5,623 nucleotides of DNA from Ruminococcus sp. UBA3286 (GCA_002362135.1 DETO01000079.1:1-5623), one strand, 5' to 3'; shown: positions 1 to 5,623, counted from the first letter of the stretch. Notes: generated by a model not told the origin, from the letters alone. Made by a program: numbers and translations.

Positions 1-2
1 TT

Positions 3-1145
3 GATGAAAGCGATATTGAAAAAATCGCGGAGGAGATTCCTCCTCTTGATTCAAAAGCAAAAAAAAGAATTTTAAATCGCAGTCTTAAAAAGATGAATTG
101 CGATGAAATGATCGATGATTTTGAACCTGAAATCACAGTATCAGGAACAGAGAAGATCACGATTTCCCGATTTAAATCTTTCGCAGTAACGGCAGCGGCA
201 TTTGCAGTTGTTGCAGCAGGTATATCAGGCATAGCGCTGATCAATAAGAATTTGCGCGGAACTGTTGAGTCGACTCTCGAAAGCAGTACAACGCTGGTCA
301 TGTCAAGCGATTCAAAAGAGCGTCAAACACGCATAAGCAATGAAAAAAGTGTGATTGCTCAAACAGATATGACTAATGCTTCTTCCGCAGTGAAAATTAT
401 TTCTGAATCGCGGATTCCGACGGTTCAGACGGAAACTTCTACTGTTGTCAGCGAGGTAAGTATGCCTGAAAATACCGACGCAGTATCAGACGTTCAGGAT
501 ACGGGGGCAGCCGAGGGATTGCCCAAAAATTTGATCGGTATCTGGAAAAATGAATATCTTAGCGAGCCTCGTTTTATCTCGATAGATGAAAATGGAAATT
601 TCTGTACATATGATGAAAACGGTGCGGAATCCAACAGCGGAACGATAAGATTTAGCAGGGCAGCTGAAAACGATCAGCAGTTATATTTATTGACGTCTTA
701 TGAAAATACGCTTAATTTTGAATTGTGTATGGGTGGAGACAATTATTTTCATTCCACGGATTCTGAAATCTCGCTTTCTTATGAGAAAATTGGCAGTGAA
801 TTCGGCGTTCCCATAATAAACGATGATAATTTTTGCGGAAAATATGAAATGATGAATGGTGGAAACAGCATTGAGATCGTAAAAACCGGCGATAATTTAT
901 ACTCAATCGAGCTTTCTTTTTATCGTGTCGCTGCTTTTTCAGACGGCATTGGAAGTGTTGATGAAAATGGCAATTTGACTTTTTCAACCGGAAGCGTTAC
1001 TGGTGCGCCGCCGATCAGCGGACAGATAATTCCATGGGAAAATGGAGTTTATCTGAAGATAACGGAATCAGAACACACGTATATTCCTGTGGATTCTCTT
1101 CCTGTTGAGGAATGGGAAAATTATCTTTATTACAAGCAGAAATAA
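3..1145 (+). CDS. Single-pass membrane protein with lipocalin-like exterior, anti-sigma-factor-like layout (5'-partial)
   Basis: The reading frame is open to the left edge and codes convincingly upstream of the first internal ATG at 93, which has no ribosome binding site, so the true start lies outside the window. The visible part is 380 residues. Residues 1-57 are charged and presumably cytosolic. Residues about 58-80 form one Ala/Val-rich membrane helix, preceded by a basic RFK. Residues about 81-173 are a Ser/Thr-rich linker typical of a cell-wall-spanning stretch. Residues 179-380 are beta-rich, in two modules that begin GIWKNE (179) and GKYE (278), each containing a DENGN turn (195 and 320). 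The second module resembles, from memory, a lipocalin-like domain common in gut Firmicute lipoproteins. The N-terminal segment and helix recall anti-sigma-like proteins of Ruminococcus. Whether a sigma-factor gene lies upstream cannot be seen. The function is not established; a sensor or anti-sigma role is inference. Confidence 0.8.
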   Translation, partial: DESDIEKIAEEIPPLDSKAKKRILNRSLKKMNCDEMIDDFEPEITVSGTEKITISRFKSFAVTAAAFAVVAAGISGIALINKNLRGTVESTLESSTTLVMSSDSKERQTRISNEKSVIAQTDMTNASSAVKIISESRIPTVQTETSTVVSEVSMPENTDAVSDVQDTGAAEGLPKNLIGIWKNEYLSEPRFISIDENGNFCTYDENGAESNSGTIRFSRAAENDQQLYLLTSYENTLNFELCMGGDNYFHSTDSEISLSYEKIGSEFGVPIINDDNFCGKYEMMNGGNSIEIVKTGDNLYSIELSFYRVAAFSDGIGSVDENGNLTFSTGSVTGAPPISGQIIPWENGVYLKITESEHTYIPVDSLPVEEWENYLYYKQK

Positions 1146-1190
1146 AAATCAGCCCCGTATTCATTTGTTTATGAATATGGGGCTGATTTT
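1145..1190. terminator. Bidirectional rho-independent terminator between convergent genes
   Basis: The arms 1145-1164 and 1171-1190 pair over 20 bp with a single G-T wobble and enclose a 6-base loop (TTGTTT). A CCCC/GGGG core sits in the stem. Read on the - strand the stem is followed by TTTTTATTT, a good U-tract. Read on the + strand the tract is only TTTT followed by mixed sequence, so termination should be stronger for the sortase operon. The hairpin touches the stop codons of both flanking genes: the + gene ends at 1145 and the - gene ends at 1189. Confidence 0.9.
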
Positions 1191-2073
1191 ATGATTCTTT
1201 CTGAGGTTCGGATTTTTTTATTAATCTGCTCATTATCGCGCAGACGGCAAACAATATGATTCCCACAACTACAGACGCTATCGAGAAAATCATGAATTCT
1301 GTTGTAATATCTTTCATGAGAGTGGTGTATGCCGTGAAAATTTGCGGCTGTTTAATTGTGAAAGCGCTGAAATAATCAGAAACCAGCAGATAAATGCACG
1401 GAACAGCGCCCATCGCTCCGGATACAACGGCGGAAGTCCCTATCCAGTAAGCAAGATCTTTTATTTCCTTTATATTTATAACAAAGAGAATAATCGCCAG
1501 AGCTGCGGAAGCGATGAGGCTCAGTCCAATGGCAAGCGGAAGTTTCTGATACAGCGGAGCAGCCTTTCTAAGAACCCCATGACTGTCCATTGCTCCGAAT
1601 TTATAGATATCGCAGTATTCCTCAATAATCGTGTACGCGGATTTTTGTGCATTCCTGAGTTTGACGTCGTAATTATTATCCTTTTCATATCCGATACTTT
1701 CGGCATATTCACTGAAAAAATCAGAAATACTATTTTCCAGTTCTGTATTGGAAATGTCAAATTCGCCTCCGACATTTCCGTTAAGAGTGGAAAATCCGCT
1801 GTTGATCTTGAATTGAATAATATCCGAGAGATATTCTTCATCTATGGAATTCATGTAAACATCTGCCGGAATTCCCGTCGTATTTTTTCTGTTGTTAAAA
1901 TAACGATTCAATTCGTTTTTGACCATAGATGCGATTCCATTTTCGTTGGCGTCGGAAATAAGTTTATCCGCCTTTACGGAATTGACTGTGATCGCTGCAA
2001 ATGAACACATCAAAGTGAATACCAGAAGTATTGATATTATGAATGAACCGATGTAAGCGGCAGGTTTTTTCAT
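1189..2073 (-). CDS. Four-helix membrane protein of unknown function, last gene of the sortase operon
   Basis: I do not recognise a named family. The 294-residue protein has four hydrophobic segments at about 8-31, 178-200, 207-232 and 259-284. It starts MKK and ends in a lysine-rich tail (RLIKKSEPQKES), so both ends are probably cytoplasmic. A large hydrophilic loop of about 145 residues (32-177) and a short loop (233-258) would face outside. The large loop is acidic and polar, with one Cys at about 154 and no catalytic motif that I can name. The ATG overlaps the stop of the sortase gene by one base (TAATG), and an AGGAGG lies 10 nt upstream, so translation is probably coupled. Position and topology suggest a partner of the sortase or its substrate, for instance a membrane scaffold or transport accessory. 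That is inference from context only. Confidence 0.85.
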   Translation of the reverse strand: MKKPAAYIGSFIISILLVFTLMCSFAAITVNSVKADKLISDANENGIASMVKNELNRYFNNRKNTTGIPADVYMNSIDEEYLSDIIQFKINSGFSTLNGNVGGEFDISNTELENSISDFFSEYAESIGYEKDNNYDVKLRNAQKSAYTIIEEYCDIYKFGAMDSHGVLRKAAPLYQKLPLAIGLSLIASAALAIILFVINIKEIKDLAYWIGTSAVVSGAMGAVPCIYLLVSDYFSAFTIKQPQIFTAYTTLMKDITTEFMIFSIASVVVGIILFAVCAIMSRLIKKSEPQKES

Positions 2074-2765
2074 TATTCATCCGCCTCCTTTTTAGGTTCA
2101 TAATAGTGACTTTCCTCAAGATCGCATATAAAGCCGATACGCTGATCCGACGCGCCAAGAATGTCATTTTTGCAGGTATAAAGAGTCAGGCGGTCGTCCG
2201 TTGAAACAGATACATATTTTCTGTTGGAACTCTCAAAAGCAATTTCCTCGCGCACCTTATAAATGAATTCACCGTAAACGGTATTAAGCGTGACAGTATC
2301 GCCCTTTTTCAGTTTATCGAGATCTGCAAAATAAGTGTCAACATGAGCGCTGATTACGGAATTTCCCTTTTGACCGGCAAGTACGGAACTTGAAGCGTGA
2401 CAAGCGCCATGCTCCAGCAGTTCTGCATTACTTCCCCAGTAAACAGGGATATCGATTCCCAATTTTTCAGAGCGAAGTATTGCATAAAGTTCGCCGAATT
2501 TCGGGCGAATAATTTCGCCGTCGCTGTAAGTTTCGCCATCATGTTCGGTGTCGATTTCGCTTTCGCGGATAACAAGACCCGTTTCATCGGATACTCCTGA
2601 TTTCAAACTGTCCATGAATGCAAGATTCGCAAAAACTTTAAGCTTGTCCGCAGGTTTTATCATTGCAACCGCAGTAATTCCGACGCATATTGCAGCAACA
2701 AAAAAAGGTGTTGCAATATGGATAATTGCGGAACTCTTTGATTTTTTATTTTTTTCCTTATCCAT
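2073..2765 (-). CDS. Sortase family transpeptidase (class D-like)
   Basis: Sortases cleave a sorting signal in secreted proteins and join them to the cell wall or to other subunits at the outer membrane face. The 230-residue protein has a basic N-terminus, one membrane helix at about 13-36, and an external catalytic domain. All three catalytic residues are visible: His141 in ISAHVDTYF, Cys198 in LTLYTC and Arg209 in SDQRIGF. The LDKLKKGD segment (149-156) and the TVYGEFIYKV strand (162-171) also fit the family fold. The LxTC signature with YTC and the N-terminal anchor suggest a class D-like enzyme, but class assignment by eye is uncertain. The residue before the catalytic His is Ala, where Gly is common. 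Residues about 56-92 form an acidic stretch before the core. The start is 3 nt after the upstream gene's stop, with GGAG 8 nt before the ATG. The gene overlaps the next gene by 1 nt. Confidence 0.93.
   Translation of the reverse strand: MDKEKNKKSKSSAIIHIATPFFVAAICVGITAVAMIKPADKLKVFANLAFMDSLKSGVSDETGLVIRESEIDTEHDGETYSDGEIIRPKFGELYAILRSEKLGIDIPVYWGSNAELLEHGACHASSSVLAGQKGNSVISAHVDTYFADLDKLKKGDTVTLNTVYGEFIYKVREEIAFESSNRKYVSVSTDDRLTLYTCKNDILGASDQRIGFICDLEESHYYEPKKEADE
2084..2089 (-). promoter_or_regulatory. Ribosome binding site of the four-helix membrane protein gene, inside the sortase gene
   Basis: AGGAGG on the - strand lies 10 nt before the ATG at 2073, within the last codons of the sortase gene. 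It supports that start and coupled translation across the 1-nt TAATG overlap. Confidence 0.8.
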
Positions 2766-2768
2766 TTA

Positions 2769-3563
2769 TCAGACTCCGTTTTCGCTTTTAAAGCATTTTT
2801 TTACAAGTACGAACATACCTGCCGCGCCTGCAAGTATCAGAGCGGCTGCTCCTGCAAAAATTCCTCGACGGTCGTAACCGGTATTCTCAACAGTTTCCTT
2901 TGCTGAACTTACCGCGACAAGTTCACCGTCTTTGTTTTTTATAGAAAGAACAACGTTTTCGTCGGTGATCTCGTCAACGTTTACATTCAGACCGAATCCG
3001 TTGGCAATATCCGTAATTCCGTCGATAACTTCCAATTTATTGTCGGTAGGCATTTGCTTGAGCAGGTTTTTATATTCTTCAGGTGTGAGATTTTCCATTA
3101 TGACAGCCTGCTGTTCGGGAGTAAATGTGCTGAGATACGTCTGTTTATCTTCATACGACATAGCCATAAAATCGTCTGCGCTTATACGTGTAAAAGTTTT
3201 GCCGTCGGGAGTTGTAAGCGTTATCTGAGTGGAAGGCTTATCGTCCTTATTCGGCTTGGAATCAGCAACAGTTGTGACAACAGGCGGTTTAGCGTCCGGA
3301 TTATACGGAACAGTAGTTGAAACGCTTTCCATCTGAGCAATAAACTGCGCTAAAAGATTATCAATCTCTTCAGGAGGATAAAGCTCCGGATTGGCGTAAT
3401 ATTCATTCCAGCACTGCTGAATGGTTTCTTCAGAAACCCCGTAGCTTCTTGCGACAGCGGCGGCTTCTTCGGGAGTTGCGGCAGATGCAGAAAGCGGAAC
3501 TGCGGCAATGCTGATAAAAGCAGCAGACGCTGCAATTAAACTTGAAATTGATTTTTTTGTCAT
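2769..3563 (-). CDS. Secreted, membrane-anchored surface protein, candidate substrate of the adjacent sortase
   Basis: The start at 3563 (MTKKS) is chosen over an ATG at 3596 because AGGAGGA lies 5 nt before it and because the protein then opens with a proper signal peptide. This gives 264 residues. Residues 1-28 are a signal peptide (MTKK, hydrophobic core, ASA cleavage site at 26-28). Residues 29-80 are an acidic helical region, 81-118 a Pro/Thr/Lys/Asp linker, and 135-182 four tandem 12-residue helical units. Residues 183-220 are probably beta-rich. The C-terminus has VENTG at 225-229, a hydrophobic helix at about 234-254 and KKCFK. This order of motif, helix and positive charge is the layout of a sortase sorting signal, with VENTG as a degenerate LPxTG. 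It is the first gene of the operon and the sortase follows after 3 nt. The biological role of the displayed protein is unknown; plain membrane anchoring without sorting is the alternative. Confidence 0.85.
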   Translation of the reverse strand: MTKKSISSLIAASAAFISIAAVPLSASAATPEEAAAVARSYGVSEETIQQCWNEYYANPELYPPEEIDNLLAQFIAQMESVSTTVPYNPDAKPPVVTTVADSKPNKDDKPSTQITLTTPDGKTFTRISADDFMAMSYEDKQTYLSTFTPEQQAVIMENLTPEEYKNLLKQMPTDNKLEVIDGITDIANGFGLNVNVDEITDENVVLSIKNKDGELVAVSSAKETVENTGYDRRGIFAGAAALILAGAAGMFVLVKKCFKSENGV

Positions 3564-3568
3564 ATTAT

Positions 3569-3575
3569 TCCTCCT
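3569..3575 (-). promoter_or_regulatory. Ribosome binding site that fixes the start of the surface-protein gene
   Basis: AGGAGGA on the - strand ends 5 nt before the ATG at 3563. It would lie inside the coding region if the upstream in-frame ATG at 3596 were used. That ATG has no comparable site and would put a basic non-hydrophobic extension before the signal peptide. Confidence 0.9.
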
Positions 3576-3613
3576 GTATGGTGATAATGAATGCATAAAT
3601 TCTGACTATACTT

Positions 3614-3642
3614 ATTATAACCTCTAATCGCTATTATGTCAA
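3614..3642 (-). promoter_or_regulatory. Consensus sigma-A promoter of the sortase operon
   Basis: On the - strand TTGACA (3642-3637) and TATAAT (3619-3614) are separated by exactly 17 bp. Both hexamers match the vegetative consensus perfectly. The predicted transcript start is near 3607, giving a 5' leader of about 43 nt before the ATG at 3563. No riboswitch-like structure fits in that leader. Such a strong promoter suggests high or constitutive expression unless a repressor acts. Confidence 0.88.
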
Positions 3643-3644
3643 TG

Positions 3645-3661
3645 AATTTTACGTGAAAATT
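3645..3661. repeat. AT-rich inverted repeat upstream of the sortase promoter
   Basis: AATTTT (3645-3650) and AAAATT (3656-3661) are perfect inverted arms around a 5-base spacer. The repeat starts 2 nt upstream of the -35 hexamer and covers most of the yolD stop codon. It has no GC pairs and no U-tract arrangement for a good terminator. It could be an operator or simply an AT-rich upstream promoter element. Confidence 0.4.
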
Positions 3662-4070
3662 ATGTGGACAGGTTCTCAAATTTCAGATCAATGATATCAT
3701 CAATGGGGATAGCCGTCCCATTTGTTAATTTCAACATTCTTACTTCCATATCCAAAAAGCGGAAATTTCCGCTTACAGTTACGTATTTACCGCCTTTTTT
3801 CGTATTATCAGCGACGAAATACGTAATAGAAATATTCGGCTGATCGCTGCCGATCTCCGACAGAAGCTGAAAAGCTTTATCAAGAGCTTCAAGCTCATCG
3901 TCTGTAAGCTCGGCTTTTGAATCTAAATATCGTGACGCTTCGTCGATTTCGTCTTCAAAACCTGTTAGCGCTTTGAACGAAGAAAACTGCGCAGCACGGC
4001 TTGTCATTGACATCTGCTTATGTTTCGCGGAAACATGATGGGGGAGATCAATAATATGCTCATATCTCAT
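3660..4070 (-). CDS. YolD-like protein, partner gene of a Y-family polymerase
   Basis: The 136-residue protein carries the YolD-like signature near its N-terminus: YEHIIDLPHHVS (3-14), followed by MSMTSRAAQFSSFKALTGFEDEI (20-42), where RAAQF-x-x-F-x-AL-x-G is the core. An acidic helical segment follows (43-74), then a predicted beta-strand half (78-134) with KKGGKYVTVSGNFRFLD and IPIDDIIDLKFE. YolD-like genes in Bacillus and relatives accompany UvrX/YqjW-type polymerases; the biochemical role is not settled, and a UmuD-like accessory role has been proposed. Here the ATG overlaps the polymerase stop by 4 nt (ATGA), with AGGAGG 9 nt upstream inside the polymerase gene, so the two are almost certainly co-translated. 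No strong terminator follows the stop codon. Confidence 0.92.
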   Translation of the reverse strand: MRYEHIIDLPHHVSAKHKQMSMTSRAAQFSSFKALTGFEDEIDEASRYLDSKAELTDDELEALDKAFQLLSEIGSDQPNISITYFVADNTKKGGKYVTVSGNFRFLDMEVRMLKLTNGTAIPIDDIIDLKFENLST

Positions 4071-5539
4071 GCCTTATGTCCTCCTACCTGCCCGTTTCGT
4101 TCGATTGTTGTTGCGCCTTCCTGCAAATTCATGCCTTTGAGAACAGCATTTTTCCCGAAACGCTCTTTAATGCTGATAACAGCTTTTTGTATTGATCTTT
4201 CTTTTTCATCGGATTTTTTCTCAGCCTGCTGTCTGCGTTCCATCTCTTCCGTATCGGAAAACAGATCAAGCTGAACGAATTTTTCTGAAACGTCGTTTTC
4301 CGGTTTGATATGATTTGCTACAACATACATTCTGCGAACCTGCAAATTCTTGTCTACGATCTGCCGATACAGCGTTATCACCGCATTCATGATTTTTTTT
4401 GTGGAGGAGGTATAGTTTTCAAGATTTATCGAACCATGCGCTGATTTTGGAATTTTTCTGCCGTATCGGTCTTTTTCAAATTTCCCATTAAAATCTTTTG
4501 GGATTCCCTCATTATCATAGCCGACCGTCAGCACGATCTGATCGGTAACGATTTTCTTTTTAACGAGTTCCAGAACCAGCAGTTCTGTCATTTCACGAAT
4601 TATAAGCTGACCGTTTTCAAAACTATAAGCGCATGAAAGAACCTGTCCCTGACTGATACTGCGGTTTTCGGGGACATATTCCTTGGCAGCTTTAATTGTA
4701 CACGGCTCCCAGCCCCATGCATGATCAATCAGCAATTCTGCATTTATCCCGAACAGCTTATATAATTTTTCTTCATTATACTCCGAACACTCCGCAACAT
4801 CGCCCATTGTGTACATACGATTGGCTTCAAGTTTTTTTGCGATTCCCTTGCCAACGCGCCAGAAATCTGTGATAGGCATATGTTCCCACAATTCGCGGCG
4901 ATATGTCATTTCGTCAAGTTCGGCAATGCGCACACCGTCTTTATCGGGCGGCATTTTCTTTGCCATTACGTCCATTGCGACTTTTGCAAGATACATATTC
5001 GTGCCGATTCCTGCTGTTGCGGTAATTCCAGTCTGTTTCAGAACGTCTTGTATCATGGTCATTGCAAGTTCGTGGGCAGTCATTTTATAGGTTGTCAGAT
5101 ATGCGGAAACATCCATGAAAACTTCATCAATAGAATAAACCAAAATATCTTCAGGAGCGATATATTTCAGGTATATATTATAGATCTCAGTACTGATCTC
5201 CATATATTTCGCCATTCTCGGCGGTGCGATTATGAAGTCAAGTTCCAGCGATGAATCAATATTTAATTCCGACGCAAGATGTGATTTCCCCGTAAATTTA
5301 CGATAATGATTTTGTTTCAGCCGTTCTCTGTTGACGGCGTTTACTTTTTGGATAACCTCAAAAAGCCTTGCTCTGCCCGGAATTCCATAAGCTTTCAGAG
5401 ATGGTGTGACTGCAAGGCAGATCGTCTTTTCAGTTCTGGAAGAATCCGCCACAACAAGATTTGTATTCATAGGATCAAGCCCATGGGATATACATTCTAC
5501 AGATGCGTAAAAACTTTTCAAGTCAATGCTGATATACAT
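4067..5539 (-). CDS. Y-family translesion DNA polymerase (UvrX/YqjW/UmuC-like)
   Basis: Y-family polymerases copy past damaged bases with low fidelity. The 490-residue protein has the complete catalytic set: Asp6 in SIDLKSFYASVE, Tyr11 as the probable steric gate, and Asp138-Glu139 in YSIDEVF. The thumb region shows the helix-hairpin-helix-like TATAGIGTNMYLAKVAMD (173-190) and FWRVGKGIAKKL (226-237). The little-finger region follows at about 290-410. QLDLF at 423-427 matches the beta-clamp binding pentamer. The tail, LKGMNLQEGATTIERNGQVGGHKA (467-490), is the ending I recall from Firmicute UvrX/UmuC-like enzymes. The length is full. The start at 5539 has AAGGCGGTGA just upstream. YolD follows with a 4-nt overlap. 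The B. subtilis relatives are LexA-controlled or phage-borne (uvrX on SP-beta), but no LexA box is visible here. DinB (Pol IV) proper is less likely because of the longer C-terminus and the YolD partner. Confidence 0.95.
   Translation of the reverse strand: MYISIDLKSFYASVECISHGLDPMNTNLVVADSSRTEKTICLAVTPSLKAYGIPGRARLFEVIQKVNAVNRERLKQNHYRKFTGKSHLASELNIDSSLELDFIIAPPRMAKYMEISTEIYNIYLKYIAPEDILVYSIDEVFMDVSAYLTTYKMTAHELAMTMIQDVLKQTGITATAGIGTNMYLAKVAMDVMAKKMPPDKDGVRIAELDEMTYRRELWEHMPITDFWRVGKGIAKKLEANRMYTMGDVAECSEYNEEKLYKLFGINAELLIDHAWGWEPCTIKAAKEYVPENRSISQGQVLSCAYSFENGQLIIREMTELLVLELVKKKIVTDQIVLTVGYDNEGIPKDFNGKFEKDRYGRKIPKSAHGSINLENYTSSTKKIMNAVITLYRQIVDKNLQVRRMYVVANHIKPENDVSEKFVQLDLFSDTEEMERRQQAEKKSDEKERSIQKAVISIKERFGKNAVLKGMNLQEGATTIERNGQVGGHKA
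4080..4085 (-). promoter_or_regulatory. Ribosome binding site of the YolD-like gene, inside the polymerase gene
   Basis: AGGAGG on the - strand lies 9-10 nt before the yolD ATG at 4070 and encodes part of the polymerase C-terminal GQVGGHKA. Together with the ATGA overlap it supports translational coupling. Confidence 0.8.
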
Positions 5540-5543
5540 AATT

Positions 5544-5553
5544 TCACCGCCTT
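5544..5553 (-). promoter_or_regulatory. Ribosome binding site of the Y-family polymerase gene
   Basis: AAGGCGGTGA on the - strand differs at one base from the ideal AAGGAGGTGA and ends 4 nt before the ATG at 5539. It fixes that start; the first residues MYISIDLKSFYASVE also match the family N-terminus exactly. Confidence 0.8.
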
Positions 5554-5560
5554 ATTCTTT

Positions 5561-5603
5561 ACTTAGTATACCATATTTGCGATGAAAAATCAACTATAGT
5601 ATA
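5561..5603 (-). repeat. Near-repeat pair TATACTATAGT / TATACTAAGT around the polymerase promoter
   Basis: On the - strand TATACTATAGT (5603-5593) and TATACTAAGT (5570-5561) differ by one inserted T. Their starts are 33 bp apart, close to three helical turns. The upstream copy reaches the first base of the -35 and contains the 8-base palindrome ACTATAGT; the downstream copy contains the -10. They may be regulator sites, or the upstream one a second -10. In AT-rich DNA chance is also possible. Confidence 0.35.
5565..5593 (-). promoter_or_regulatory. Extended -10 promoter of the polymerase-yolD operon
   Basis: On the - strand TTGATT (5593-5588) and TATACT (5570-5565) are separated by 17 bp. A TGG directly before TATACT gives an extended -10 (TGnTATACT). 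The predicted transcript start is near 5558, leaving a leader of about 19 nt. The promoter is good but weaker than that of the sortase operon. Confidence 0.75.
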
Positions 5604-5623
5604 TATTTAGAGCGTGTTCACAT

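Noticed and set aside
30..45. GAGGAG-ATTC-CTCCTC hairpin with a Shine-Dalgarno-like sequence near the left edge.
   Set aside because: It lies inside the coding frame (EEIPPL), has no correctly spaced in-frame start codon, and is too short to be a terminator. It probably results from codon choice.
1342..2004. A 220-codon open frame on the + strand opposite the four-helix membrane protein gene.
   Set aside because: It lacks a ribosome binding site and a coherent protein character. The - strand frame has a good start, overlap coupling and clear membrane helices, so this frame is a shadow.
3564..3596. Upstream in-frame ATG at 3596 as the start of the surface-protein gene.
   Set aside because: It has no ribosome binding site, would place AGGAGGA inside the gene, and adds a non-hydrophobic basic stretch before an otherwise normal signal peptide.
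3645..3661. Inverted repeat at the yolD stop as a rho-independent terminator.
   Set aside because: The stem has only six A-T pairs and no GC core, so it is too weak; it is kept only as a possible regulatory site.
4809..5254. Open frames on the + strand opposite the polymerase gene.
   Set aside because: The polymerase on the - strand is complete, with all catalytic motifs. The opposite frames are Ile/Ser/Cys-rich shadows without start signals.
5611..5623. GTGAAC on the - strand as half of a LexA box.
   Set aside because: The matching GTTC half at the required spacing is absent; only a single GAAC is seen.

Overview
The window suggests a low-to-moderate GC Firmicute of the class Clostridia, most like a gut or rumen Ruminococcus or other Oscillospiraceae. 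This rests on the style of the proteins, the strong AGGAGG ribosome binding sites, the sigma-A type promoters, a YolD-like protein beside a UvrX/UmuC-like polymerase, and a membrane-anchored protein with a lipocalin-like exterior of a kind I recall from these genera. The genus is an inference.

Layout from left to right. (1) At 3-1145 on the + strand is the 3' part of a gene open to the left edge. It encodes a single-pass membrane protein with a cytosolic N-terminal segment, a Ser/Thr-rich linker and a beta-rich exterior. (2) At 1145-1190 a 20-bp hairpin serves as a shared terminator with the convergent operon on the other strand. (3) At 3563-1189 on the - strand is a tight three-gene operon: a secreted, membrane-anchored protein with a degenerate sortase-type sorting signal (VENTG), a sortase with the full His/Cys/Arg triad, and a four-helix membrane protein of unknown function. 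The genes are separated by 3 nt and then overlap by 1 nt. A consensus sigma-A promoter (TTGACA-17-TATAAT) lies upstream at 3614-3642. (4) At 5539-3660 on the - strand is a two-gene DNA damage tolerance operon: a Y-family (UvrX/YqjW/UmuC-like) translesion polymerase with a QLDLF clamp-binding motif, overlapping by 4 nt a YolD-like gene. An extended -10 promoter lies at 5565-5593.

How the genes work together. The sortase operon looks like a self-contained surface-anchoring cassette: one substrate, one enzyme, and one membrane protein that may act as a partner. The polymerase and YolD pair is a known arrangement in Firmicutes and probably serves mutagenic repair. No strong terminator is visible between yolD and the sortase promoter, so some read-through from one operon into the other is possible. 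No RNA gene, CRISPR array, insertion sequence or attachment site was seen. No gene-free stretch exceeds about 100 bases; the longest are 3564-3659 and 5540-5623, and both carry promoters.
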